16,463 bases of DNA from contig URSN01000037.1 in NCBI GenBank assembly GCA_900550525.1, forward strand, positions 1 through 16,463, written 5' to 3'. The notes beneath the pieces are model-generated. The model was not told the DNA's origin, searched no databases, and saw nothing but the letters and a program-made list of their open reading frames with translations. The DNA comes from an uncultured Eubacteriales bacterium. GTDB lineage: Bacteria > Bacillota > Clostridia > Christensenellales > CAG-138. The position numbers were made by a program, and so were the translations under genes. Positions 9,621 to 16,463 of the stretch are shown piece by piece (position 1 is the stretch's first letter; each line of letters starts with the position of its first letter).

Positions 9621-9700
9621 ATCGGTAAATGTAAACTTTTTTTGCAAATGCAGGGCCATATGCAACCATTTTGGCATTTCGCGTGTCTATATATAGAGAA
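9621..9700 (+). promoter_or_regulatory. AT-rich island, probable promoter region of the following lipoprotein gene
   Basis: This is the most AT-rich stretch of the spacer. It contains a run of seven T (9637-9643), AAATGC (9646-9651) facing GCATTT (9674-9679), TTGGCA (9671-9676) and the 12-base palindrome TCTATATATAGA (9686-9697). TTGGCA to TATAGA (9692-9697) has a 15-base spacer, shorter than ideal, so the exact promoter is not settled. The rest of the spacer up to 9894 is GC-rich with no gene seen. Confidence 0.4.
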
Positions 9701-9894
9701 GGGGCTGTGACAGGGGCGCGCGCCTCCGGCCGCAGCAGGGGCTGCGCCATCATGGGGCCTGCGCGCGCCGTATGGGGCCGCGCGGGCCCGCCGCGGCGGA
9801 GCGGCCCGCCGCCGCGCCCGTCAGGGCAACCGGCCGCATCGGGCGGACGAGCCTTGGCGCATCCGCGGCATATCCAACGGAGGGGGGATGTTGC

Positions 9895-11259
9895 ATGGCG
9901 CAAAACGGCCATCCGTTTCGCGGCCGCGCGCTGCCGCTTTTGCTTTCGCTCCTGCTCACGCTTGCGCCGCCGCTTGCCGCCTGCCGGCCGGCGGCCGAGG
10001 AGGACGCGGCCGGGAACGGGACGGACGGGGCGAGGGACCGGCAGCCCGCGCAGGCGGCCGCCGCGCCCACGCCACGGCTGACCGGGCTGCACTGGCAGGA
10101 AGAGATCGTCTTGCAAAATTTACGCTCACCATCGATCTGGACGTGGAAGTGCCCGAGGGCGGCCCGTTCCCGGTCTGCGCCGTTGAGCGCGCGGAACTTT
10201 GTCGGCGGCGACGCGCGCGTGGCGCAGGCGCTCGCCTGCCTGCCGGCGCAGGTGAAGGGCGTCCGCCCCGGCGGCGATACGAAGGAGGAGGTATACCGGC
10301 TCATGCAGGGCATGCTGCGGGGCGCCTATGATGAGCAGCTGGGCCAATTCGTTCCGCCGGACGGGGAGGAAGCCCGCCGGATCGTCGCGGAGATGACCCG
10401 CAGGGCCGCGGCCGCGCCGGAGGCGGACGGGTATGAGCCCGCGCGCGGCGTCAAGCCGGTGGCGCCCGGCACGCGCTGGGCCTATTATCTGGCAAACGGC
10501 GAGGAATGGGACGTCCTGCTCGAGCCGGACCTGCTGCGCATCGAACGGCTGCCGGGCGGCAGCGTGCAGGCAGAGCACGGGGCACGGCGCGACGGCGCTG
10601 TGGACGGGCCGCCGGAGCAGGCGGCGCTCACGCAGGCGGAGGCGGAGGCCGCCGTGGAGGATTTCCTCGCCCGGTCGGACATCGGCGCGTTCGGCATCCT
10701 GCGGATCGAACCGGCGCTGCTTAAGCGCAATTACACCGGCGAAACGATCAGCGAGGGGTACCGCGCAACCTGCGTGCGCGTATGCGCCGGCTGCCGTCCG
10801 CTCGATTTGCGGCAGTGCGCCGGCTTTGGCGCGCGCTTTGGGGATGGGGCGCAGGCGGCGGGCCTTCCGCCGGAAACGCTCACGCTGTACGTGGACGGCG
10901 GCGGGGTCCGCCAGTTGATCTGGGCCGACCCGCTGGCGGTCGTGGAAACGGCGCAGAGCGGGGAGCTGCTGCCCTTTGCCAGGGTGCAGGCGCTCATCCG
11001 CCAGGCCCTGCGCGCATCGCTGGGCCGGGCCGGGGACGGGGCGGACGGGAGCGCGGTTTCGAACGGCCGCGTGTCCGCCGGCGTCCTCACCTCCTGCTGC
11101 ATCCCGCAGGAGGACGCGCCGGGACGGTTCCTGCTGACGCCCGCATGGGTCGCGCTGATATCGCATGGCGATCCGCAGCGGCGCGGCGGCGCGCCGCAGG
11201 CCCTCGTCCTCAGCGCGGGGGCCGGCAGCCGCCTCGGGCTGCGGCGGCGCACGGCATGA
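9895..11259 (+). CDS. Putative lipoprotein with two compensating frame disturbances
   Basis: The 454-residue open frame starts at ATG 9895, chosen because GGAGGGGGG ends seven bases upstream; an ATG at 9888 is too close and in another frame. A signal peptide with lipobox LAAC (C30) is followed by a low-complexity Ala/Pro/Asp linker, so the protein should be lipid-anchored outside the membrane. The body, with segments such as TLYVDGGGVRQLIW and GELLPFARVQALI, resembles clostridial lipoproteins of the DUF6034 type (tentative, from memory). Residues 75-99 look wrong: the same DNA (10116-10190) in the -1 frame reads TLTIDLDVEVPEGGPFPV, typical of the family. Either the gene carries two indels about 75 bases apart, or the assembly does. 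It may still be functional. Confidence 0.75.
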   Translation: MAQNGHPFRGRALPLLLSLLLTLAPPLAACRPAAEEDAAGNGTDGARDRQPAQAAAAPTPRLTGLHWQEEIVLQNLRSPSIWTWKCPRAARSRSAPLSARNFVGGDARVAQALACLPAQVKGVRPGGDTKEEVYRLMQGMLRGAYDEQLGQFVPPDGEEARRIVAEMTRRAAAAPEADGYEPARGVKPVAPGTRWAYYLANGEEWDVLLEPDLLRIERLPGGSVQAEHGARRDGAVDGPPEQAALTQAEAEAAVEDFLARSDIGAFGILRIEPALLKRNYTGETISEGYRATCVRVCAGCRPLDLRQCAGFGARFGDGAQAAGLPPETLTLYVDGGGVRQLIWADPLAVVETAQSGELLPFARVQALIRQALRASLGRAGDGADGSAVSNGRVSAGVLTSCCIPQEDAPGRFLLTPAWVALISHGDPQRRGGAPQALVLSAGAGSRLGLRRRTA

Positions 11260-11276
11260 CGGGCCGGGCAGGCTGT

Positions 11277-11292
11277 GCCGCCGTCCGGCGGC
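11277..11292 (+). other. GC hairpin after the plus-strand lipoprotein gene
   Basis: GCCGCC-GTCC-GGCGGC, a 6-bp stem 17 bases after the stop, with no U-run. Possible weak terminator in a convergent intergenic region. Apart from this and the hairpin at 11436, I see nothing in 11260-11475 beyond GC-rich low-complexity DNA. Confidence 0.3.
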
Positions 11293-11435
11293 GCGCCTGC
11301 GCACCGCGCCCGCGCCTGCGCCTGCGCTATCCCCGCCCTGCACGCGGGGCGGCGGCCCTTTGCCAAAAGACCGGCCCCGGGCAGCGGAACGGGGCGGGCA
11401 CATTCCCAGCGCGCCCCGCCGGACAGTCACACCCG

Positions 11436-11458
11436 CCTGCCGCGCACACGCGCGCAGG
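11436..11458. terminator. Hairpin between convergent lipoprotein genes
   Basis: CCTGC-(c)-GCGC-ACAC-GCGC-GCAGG gives 9 bp with one bulge. It begins 17 bases after the stop of the minus-strand lipoprotein. No clear U-run on either strand, so it is only a candidate. Confidence 0.3.
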
Positions 11459-11475
11459 CCGCCGCGCAGGCGCGT

Positions 11476-12318
11476 TCAGACGCCCTGCACATAGGAGGTG
11501 TGCGCCTCGCTGCTGTCGCCGTAGTACGTCACCTCGAACACATAGTCCGACACGCCCTTGACCATGGCGAAGATGGCGCGGCCCTCGGTGAAGGTCTGCC
11601 CGGCGTAGAACTCGTTGATCTCCGGGCTTTCGGAAATATCCCACACGCTGGAGAGGCCGATGTAGGACAGGCCGTTGGCCTTGATGCCGCCGCCGTCGGG
11701 CGAGGCGACGGAGAAGTTGATGTCCACGGACGTGATGCCGTAGTCCGCCTGCGGGAAGTCCGCCGGGAAGTAGACCTCGTACTCGATCATGCAGTATTCA
11801 AGGTCGTCGCTCTCCAGGTCGTTGAACACCACCACATGGTCCTCCGCGTTGTACGCGTCCACCGCCGCCTGCGCGCCCTCGCCGCGCACGACGTTCGTGA
11901 TGCGGTAATACACGGTGTGGTATGCCGAATCCGTCGCGGAATAACGCATGGTCTCCACCCATTCGCCGAGCTTGGCGGGCGCTTCGGCGCTCGTCTCCAC
12001 CGGGGTGATCCCCTCCGGCGCGCCGGAAGCGCCGCCCTCGGGCGCGGCGGTGGGCTCAGCCGCGGGATCCTCCGACGCCACGGCGGTGGGCTCGGCAGCC
12101 GGCTCCTCAGTCGCCTCGGCGGTGGGCTCGGCAGCCGGTTCCTCCGTCGCCTCGGCGGTGGGCTCGGCAGCCGGTTCCTCCGTCGCTTCCGCGGTCGGCT
12201 CGGCCGCCGGCTCGTCGGTGGGCGCGGCGGTCGGCTCGGCCGCCGGCTGCGCGCACGCCGTCAGGACGAGGCAGAGGGCCAGTGCCAGCGCCGCCAGCGT
12301 CAAAAATGATCTCTTCAT
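11476..12318 (-). CDS. Lipoprotein with PAAEPTA repeat stalk and C-terminal globular domain
   Basis: The 280-residue product has a signal peptide (MKRSFLTLAALALAL) ending in lipobox LTAC at C22, so it should be a lipid-anchored extracytoplasmic protein. Residues 25-92 hold six PAAEPTA copies with a 12-residue period (spacers such as EATEE), an acidic, extended stalk. The remaining 180 residues form one domain with LGEWVETMRYS, YYRITNVVRGEGA, YEVYFPADFP and LSSVWDISE. It resembles the Ig-like DUF4352 type of secreted domain (tentative). The start is fixed by AAGGAGG about eight bases before ATG 12318; an upstream in-frame ATG at 12399 lies at the promoter and is rejected. It has its own promoter and is separated from the SLH protein gene by a strong hairpin. 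Confidence 0.9.
   Translation of the reverse strand: MKRSFLTLAALALALCLVLTACAQPAAEPTAAPTDEPAAEPTAEATEEPAAEPTAEATEEPAAEPTAEATEEPAAEPTAVASEDPAAEPTAAPEGGASGAPEGITPVETSAEAPAKLGEWVETMRYSATDSAYHTVYYRITNVVRGEGAQAAVDAYNAEDHVVVFNDLESDDLEYCMIEYEVYFPADFPQADYGITSVDINFSVASPDGGGIKANGLSYIGLSSVWDISESPEINEFYAGQTFTEGRAIFAMVKGVSDYVFEVTYYGDSSEAHTSYVQGV
12043..12246 (-). repeat. 36-base tandem repeat encoding PAAEPTA stalk
   Basis: About six copies of a 36-base unit, the central ones almost identical in DNA (for example 12124-12159 and the unit following it), which implies recent duplication. The unit is a multiple of three, so copy-number change would lengthen or shorten the stalk without breaking the frame. Confidence 0.85.
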
Positions 12319-12364
12319 GATGCTTCCTCCTTCAAGGGGCGAACTTGCTGTGCCCCACCTGCAC

Positions 12365-12392
12365 AGTATATCATGCAGGCGCATAAATGCAA
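12365..12392 (-). promoter_or_regulatory. Extended -10 promoter of the minus-strand lipoprotein gene
   Basis: On the minus strand TTGCAT (12387-12392), a 16-base spacer, then TGA-TATACT with the -10 at 12365-12370. The TGN extension supports use. Predicted transcription start about 12358, giving a leader of about 40 bases with AAGGAGG near its end. Confidence 0.75.
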
Positions 12393-12439
12393 GATACAAC
12401 CCTGCAAATCCGTGCTCTTTACGGATATTTTACACAACG

Positions 12440-12473
12440 GGAGGAGCCGCGGCGCATCCGCCGCGGCTCCTCC
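12440..12473. terminator. 15-bp perfect hairpin after the SLH protein gene
   Basis: A stem of GGAGGAGCCGCGGCG and its exact complement, with loop CATC, begins 16 bases after the SLH gene stop. On the minus strand it is followed by CGTTGTGT, a poor U-run. It is the most stable hairpin seen in the window and probably ends the SLH transcript or protects its 3' end. Confidence 0.65.
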
Positions 12474-12489
12474 GTCGCTTCGTATCCGG

Positions 12490-15400
12490 TCAGGCCGCAG
12501 GGGCCTCCTGCGCGGCCTGTTCCAGCATGCCCTCCACGTCCCACTCCTCCGTGCCGTTGTAGTTGGCCCAGCCGGTATGCGGCACGGCGGCCTCCATGAC
12601 GTCGGCAAAGTACGGATGGTCCGCGGGCAGGTCCGGGAAGCCCGCCGCAAGGCCCAGCTCCAGCATTTCCCCGATCGCCGCGGCGTCGGCGCAGCGGCCC
12701 GCCGCGCGATTGATGACGGCCGCCGCCTCGCCGCGGCTGATCGCCTCGTCCGGATGCACGCAGCCGTCCGCGTCCGTCCCGATCCACTCGAGGCGCAGCG
12801 CGATGAGCACCTCCGCATAGGCCCAGTGGCTCGCGTCGATGTCGGCCGCCGCCGGCTCCGTCGCCTCCGCCTCCGGCAGCTCGCGGCCGGTCAGGCGCAG
12901 CATCCAGACCAGCAGCGAGAGCAGCTCGGCGCGGGTGATCTGCGCGTCCGCATCGAACACGCCGTCCAGCTGCCAGCCGTCGAAGGCGCCCAGCGCATAG
13001 AGCGTCAGGATCATCTCGTAATACGGGCTGTCCGCATCGAGATCGGCAAACGGGTTCTCCGGCAGCGCCACGTCGAGCAGGCCCTCCGGCAGCTCGGCGG
13101 CCATGAGGCTGAGCAGGATGTAGATCGCCTGCGCCGCCTCGCCGCGGGTGAGCGGGTCGCCGGGCCGGATGTTCCCGTCCGCGTCGGGGAACAGGTACGG
13201 CAGATGGACGATCGGCGGCCGGTAGTTGAACAGGTAGATCATATCCAGCCGGGAGTATGCCTCGATCCGCCCGGTGACGCGCACGTTGAGCGGGTTCCCC
13301 TCCTCGCCGATGCTGCCGCCGGCCCAGATGTAGAGGTCCTTGGACGAGATGGCGTGCCCGTGCCCGTCCGGATCGTCCTTGACGGAGCCGCCGGTGACCA
13401 GATGCACCTCGTCCCTGGCCTTGATGCCGTCTGCGATGATGTCGCCGTCGCTGGTGAGGTAGACGTTGTCGCCCTCGGCGGCGACCGTGCCGGCCTGCAC
13501 CTTGATCGGCTCCTCCTTCGTCCCCACGTCGCCTTCCTCGGCGATCAGCTCCGCATCGCCCGCGATGACGTGGTTGCCGCCCGGCGTATCCGGCTCGCCG
13601 GCGGTGATGTCGCCGGTGGAGGTGATGTTGGCCTCCCCGTCCGCGATCACCTGGTCAAGCCGCGTATCCTTGAGGTTGATGATGTTCACCTGCTCGCCCA
13701 TGGCGGAGAGCCCGTCGGTATACACATAGATCGGGTCCTCGCGCGTGCCGGTATCGCCGCCGGTGCTGTTGAGCGTCAGGTCCGTGGCCGTGAAGGAGGG
13801 GATGATGACGTCCTCGTCCTCCTCCTCCGGTTCCTCGCCGGGCTTAGGCGGCTCGGGCGCGGCCTCCACGGGGTCGATGTCGCCCGCCGCATCGATGCGG
13901 ATCGTGCCGGCGGTGATGGGCGCGGTGTGGAGCGGGTCGCCGGAGGGGCTCTCCAGATACACGCCGTCGAGCGCATATCCCTCGTCCGCCGCGATCGTGA
14001 TCCTGCCGCCGGCGTCGATCGAGAGGCTGTTGTCCTCGCTGCCCACGCTGCCGCCATGCGCCATGGTGATGTCCATTTCACCGCCCGCGGCGATGGAGGC
14101 GTGCACGCCGTCCGCCGCCTCCTGCGCGTCCGCAAGCGCCTGCCGCGCCGCGTCCGCCGCCGCCTGCGCTTGCTCGATCTGCCGCCGCACCGCGTCCTCG
14201 ACCGGGTACTCGGCGCGCAGCTTGCCCTCGATCTCGGCGATCTCCTCCTCCACGCCGGCAAGGCGGTCGTTCAGCTTCTCCAGCTTGCGCTCGTTCCGGC
14301 GCTCCTCGGCGGCCGTTGCGGGCGTCTGCGCCTCGAGCGCGGCCTTCTGTGCGTTGAGCTCGTCCCGCTCGGCCCGCAGCTCGGCCAGCTCCTGCTCAAG
14401 CGGCGTGAGATACGCGCGCTCGGCGGCGCGCTGCTGCAGCAGCGCCTCCAGCTTCGCCTGCGCCTGTGCGGCGGCCGCCTTCGCTTCGGCCAGCGCCCGG
14501 ATGCGGTCCTCCTCGTCGGCGTCGGTCACGCCGCTGTCGAGCGTCAGGTCCACGTTCCCGCCGGCGTCGATGCGGCCGACGGTGAGGTCGCCCGTGGTCT
14601 GATCGACGGTGATATCCCCATCCGAAAGGATGCTGGCGATCCCGTCCACCGCGAGCCGGTCGATGTCCGCATTGCCGCCGGGCGTCTGCACGAGCAGGTC
14701 GCCGCCGGCGTCGAGCCGGTGCACATGGGCGTCGCCCTCGCCGGCGGTGCCGGCGGCGTCGTTGCCGGTCGTGAGCGTATCGATGTCCGCGTCGTTCCCG
14801 GCCGTCACTGCGGCGTCGTTGCCCACCGTGGCGGTCGTGATGGTCGCGTCGTTCCCCGCGGTCACGGTGGCGTCGCTGCCCGCGGTCACGGTCGTGATGG
14901 TCGCATCGTGCCCCGCGGTGACGGTCGTATCGTTGCCGGCCGTCACGGTCGTGATGTCCGCATCGTTCCCCGCGGTCACGGCGGCGTCCGTCCCGGCGGT
15001 CAGCGTCTCGATGTCCGCATCGCCCGCCGTCGCTTCCACGACCGCGTCGCCCGCCGTCGCCTCCAGGCGCTCGATGTCCGCGCTGTTGCCCGCGGTCACG
15101 GTGGCGTCGTTGCCGGCGGTCAGCGACTCGATGTCCGCATCCTGCGCGGCGGTCACGCTCGCGTCGGCGCCCGCCGTGAACTGTTCGATGTCGGCGCTGC
15201 CGGTCTCGGACGTGACGGTGGCGCTGCCGCCCACGCTGGTCTGGTTGAGGTTGACATCGCCGGACGGGGAGGTGACGGTGAGGTGGCCGCCCACGTCGAG
15301 CACATCGGCGTTCAGATCGCCGGTGGTGTTGCTCAGGTCGAGATCCTCGTCGGCCTGCACGTTGAGCACGCCCTCCGCACTGTCGCCCACCATGACCAGA

Positions 15401-16463
15401 TCCGCCGGGGTGCTCAGGAGCGCATCGCCCTGCGACGAGGTGGTCAGCGTGCCGCCGATCTGCACGGCGACGGGCTGCTGCTCGCTGCCGATGGCGCCCG
15501 CCCCGGCAAGGAGCGTGGCGTCGCCGCCCGTGACCACGTTCAATCCGTCGGGCGCGGGATTGGCGTCGCAGATGTCCCCGGCCGCCGCCGTCAGGCGCAC
15601 ATGGCCGCCGTCCGTGCTCTCGACAAGGCCGATGCCGAACAGGCCGTCCGCCTCGGTGACCTCGATGTCGCCGGGGGCCGTGGCGGTGAGGCACGCGGCC
15701 ACATCCGCCTCGCGCACGAGGATGGTGGTGAAGTCCACGTGGAAGCGCAGCTCCAGCTTGCCGGTGAGCGGGTTGCGGAAGATCGTCCACGTGCCGTCCT
15801 GCGGCATCGCATCGGGTACGCTGTCCGCATCCGTGACGTTCGCCACTGCGTACTCCGTCCACGCGCGCTGGTCGATGGTCACGCCGAGTATCGTGCCGTC
15901 GGCCGCGGTGGCGGTGAGCGTGACGTCGCCCGCGGTGATATTGGTCTGTCCGGCGACGCCCGCGATGTACGGCGCCGCAATGCCGACACTCCCGTACACG
16001 GAATGGATGTTCTCCGCAAGGAACGTGCCCTTGTCCTGCTCGATGCGGATGTCGCCGTCGTTATGGAAGTTCCCCCTGCCGTCGGACGTGCCGATGTGGA
16101 CACTGAACGGCCGGTGCGCCTGCGTGCTTGCCACCGGGTCCGGATAGGGCACGCCGGCCCACAGCGCGTCGCTCTGCTCGTCGATGAGCGCCGCCTTCTC
16201 CTCCTCGCTCAGCGCGTCCCAGTACAGCGGGATGAGGCTGTCGTCGCCCACGACGAACTGGCCGCTTGCCGCGTCCGTCTTTTCAAAGGCGCTCGTGAGC
16301 AGCAGCAGCAGCTCCTCCTCCGTCCAGAGGGACGGGTCGATCACGGGCGGCTCGGGTTCGCCGGGTTCGCCGGGCTCGCCGGGATCGACGGGCTCGACGG
16401 GCTCGCCGGGATCGCCGAGCTCGCCGAGCTCGCCCGCAACGACCGGCAGGACGAAATAGCAGG
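12490..16463 (-). CDS. Giant SLH-anchored surface protein, FHA-like beta-solenoid with internal coiled coil; 5' end outside window
   Basis: The frame is open to the right edge, giving 1323 visible codons. Residues here are numbered from the GTG codon at 16344, which is probably internal. In order: a collagen-like tract of nine triplets (mostly GEP/GEL, 16354-16434); a segment with WTEEELLLLL; solenoid-like sequence from about 130; regular 19-residue coils of the type TAGxDAxVTAGxDADI at 390-564; a coiled coil at about 608-745; solenoid-like sequence again at 750-1030, split by an acidic Pro/Glu linker (828-845); and SLH modules at about 1040-1080, 1099-1149 and 1168-1217, with a partial one after 1236. 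No sortase signal is present, so anchoring should be through SLH binding to cell-wall polymer. A role in adhesion or surface-layer formation is inferred. Nineteen-residue coils are also the plan of filamentous hemagglutinin. Confidence 0.88.
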   Translation of the reverse strand, partial: CYFVLPVVAGELGELGDPGEPVEPVDPGEPGEPGEPEPPVIDPSLWTEEELLLLLTSAFEKTDAASGQFVVGDDSLIPLYWDALSEEEKAALIDEQSDALWAGVPYPDPVASTQAHRPFSVHIGTSDGRGNFHNDGDIRIEQDKGTFLAENIHSVYGSVGIAAPYIAGVAGQTNITAGDVTLTATAADGTILGVTIDQRAWTEYAVANVTDADSVPDAMPQDGTWTIFRNPLTGKLELRFHVDFTTILVREADVAACLTATAPGDIEVTEADGLFGIGLVESTDGGHVRLTAAAGDICDANPAPDGLNVVTGGDATLLAGAGAIGSEQQPVAVQIGGTLTTSSQGDALLSTPADLVMVGDSAEGVLNVQADEDLDLSNTTGDLNADVLDVGGHLTVTSPSGDVNLNQTSVGGSATVTSETGSADIEQFTAGADASVTAAQDADIESLTAGNDATVTAGNSADIERLEATAGDAVVEATAGDADIETLTAGTDAAVTAGNDADITTVTAGNDTTVTAGHDATITTVTAGSDATVTAGNDATITTATVGNDAAVTAGNDADIDTLTTGNDAAGTAGEGDAHVHRLDAGGDLLVQTPGGNADIDRLAVDGIASILSDGDITVDQTTGDLTVGRIDAGGNVDLTLDSGVTDADEEDRIRALAEAKAAAAQAQAKLEALLQQRAAERAYLTPLEQELAELRAERDELNAQKAALEAQTPATAAEERRNERKLEKLNDRLAGVEEEIAEIEGKLRAEYPVEDAVRRQIEQAQAAADAARQALADAQEAADGVHASIAAGGEMDITMAHGGSVGSEDNSLSIDAGGRITIAADEGYALDGVYLESPSGDPLHTAPITAGTIRIDAAGDIDPVEAAPEPPKPGEEPEEEDEDVIIPSFTATDLTLNSTGGDTGTREDPIYVYTDGLSAMGEQVNIINLKDTRLDQVIADGEANITSTGDITAGEPDTPGGNHVIAGDAELIAEEGDVGTKEEPIKVQAGTVAAEGDNVYLTSDGDIIADGIKARDEVHLVTGGSVKDDPDGHGHAISSKDLYIWAGGSIGEEGNPLNVRVTGRIEAYSRLDMIYLFNYRPPIVHLPYLFPDADGNIRPGDPLTRGEAAQAIYILLSLMAAELPEGLLDVALPENPFADLDADSPYYEMILTLYALGAFDGWQLDGVFDADAQITRAELLSLLVWMLRLTGRELPEAEATEPAAADIDASHWAYAEVLIALRLEWIGTDADGCVHPDEAISRGEAAAVINRAAGRCADAAAIGEMLELGLAAGFPDLPADHPYFADVMEAAVPHTGWANYNGTEEWDVEGMLEQAAQEAPAA
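14653..15177 (-). repeat. 57-base tandem repeats encoding 19-residue solenoid coils
   Basis: Nine consecutive units encode TAGxDAxVTAGxDADIxxL-type coils: six are exactly 19 residues (starting at 390, 409, 449, 468, 487 and 506), one has 21 (428-448), and the last two have 20. Each coil is itself built of two TAGxDA halves of about nine residues. DNA copies are similar but not identical, so the array is partly diverged. Confidence 0.85.
16354..16434 (-). repeat. 9-base repeats encoding a collagen-like GEP tract
   Basis: Nine in-frame triplets, seven beginning with Gly (GEL twice, GDP, GEP four times; the other two are VEP and VDP), encoded by 9-base near-repeats of the GGCGAGCCC type. It could be a short collagen-like rod or simply an extended acidic Pro linker; it is short for a stable triple helix. 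Confidence 0.6.

Noticed and set aside
6750..9677. A 975-codon open frame on the minus strand, opposite the membrane protein and radA genes
   Set aside because: It is a by-product of high GC codon use: Arg/Ala/Gly/His-rich, with no domain, and opposite a clear radA.
10116..10331. Programmed -1 frameshift giving a second protein product
   Set aside because: After about residue VER the -1 frame becomes Arg-rich nonsense and stops at 10331, while frame 0 resumes sensible sequence; a pair of indels fits better.
12490..12700. Sortase (LPxTG) anchoring of the giant surface protein
   Set aside because: No LPxTG-like motif, hydrophobic stretch or basic tail at the C-terminus; SLH modules are present instead.
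14653..15177. CRISPR-like array because of regular 57-base spacing
   Set aside because: The units have no unique spacers between constant repeats, stay in frame, and encode a regular 19-residue protein repeat.
14653..15177. RTX calcium-binding repeats, suggested by GNDATVTAGND
   Set aside because: The RTX nonapeptide GGxGxDxUx is not present; the period is 19, not 9, and the GG pairs are missing.
16342..16344. GTG at 16344 as start of the SLH protein
   Set aside because: The frame continues in meaningful GEP repeats to the window edge and there is no ribosome site, so the true start is outside.

Overview
The window reads as chromosome of a very GC-rich member of the Bacillota (Clostridia-like, probably an uncultured gut lineage). 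The grounds are a textbook T-box leader, strong AGGAGG-type ribosome binding sites, clostridial-style lipoproteins and an S-layer-homology (SLH) surface protein. The lineage is inferred; no marker gene here fixes it.

Left third (1-6541, minus strand): one branched-chain amino acid operon, transcribed leuA - ilvB - ilvN - ilvC - ilvD, with ilvD running off the left edge. A near-consensus promoter (TTGACG-18-TATAAT) is followed by a complete T-box leader with Stem I motifs, a probable CUC (Leu) specifier, Stem III, the T-box core and a terminator with a run of seven U. Uncharged tRNA-Leu should therefore switch on acetolactate synthase, ketol-acid reductoisomerase, dihydroxy-acid dehydratase and isopropylmalate synthase together.

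Middle (6542-9537, plus strand): a 367-base G-rich divergent intergenic region with repeated GC-rich segments, then a single-pass membrane protein with a propeller-like outer domain, then radA. The predicted -10 of the membrane-protein promoter lies six bases before its ATG, which suggests a leaderless mRNA. A cluster of GC hairpins follows radA.

Right-middle (9538-11475): a C-rich tract with quadruplex potential, an isolated AT-rich island, and a plus-strand lipoprotein gene. About 75 bases of that gene read sensibly only in another frame, consistent with two compensating indels; the first falls at an A-run that is also an A_AAU_UUA slippery heptamer.

Right (11476-16463, minus strand): a lipoprotein with a 12-residue PAAEPTA repeat stalk, and upstream of it the large 3' part (over 1320 codons) of a giant surface protein. 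In protein order the latter shows a collagen-like GEP tract, a beta-solenoid with 19-residue coils resembling the filamentous-hemagglutinin plan, a coiled coil of about 140 residues, more solenoid-like sequence, and C-terminal SLH modules for cell-wall binding. It is the most unusual object in the window. A 15-bp perfect hairpin separates the two genes and the lipoprotein has its own extended -10 promoter.
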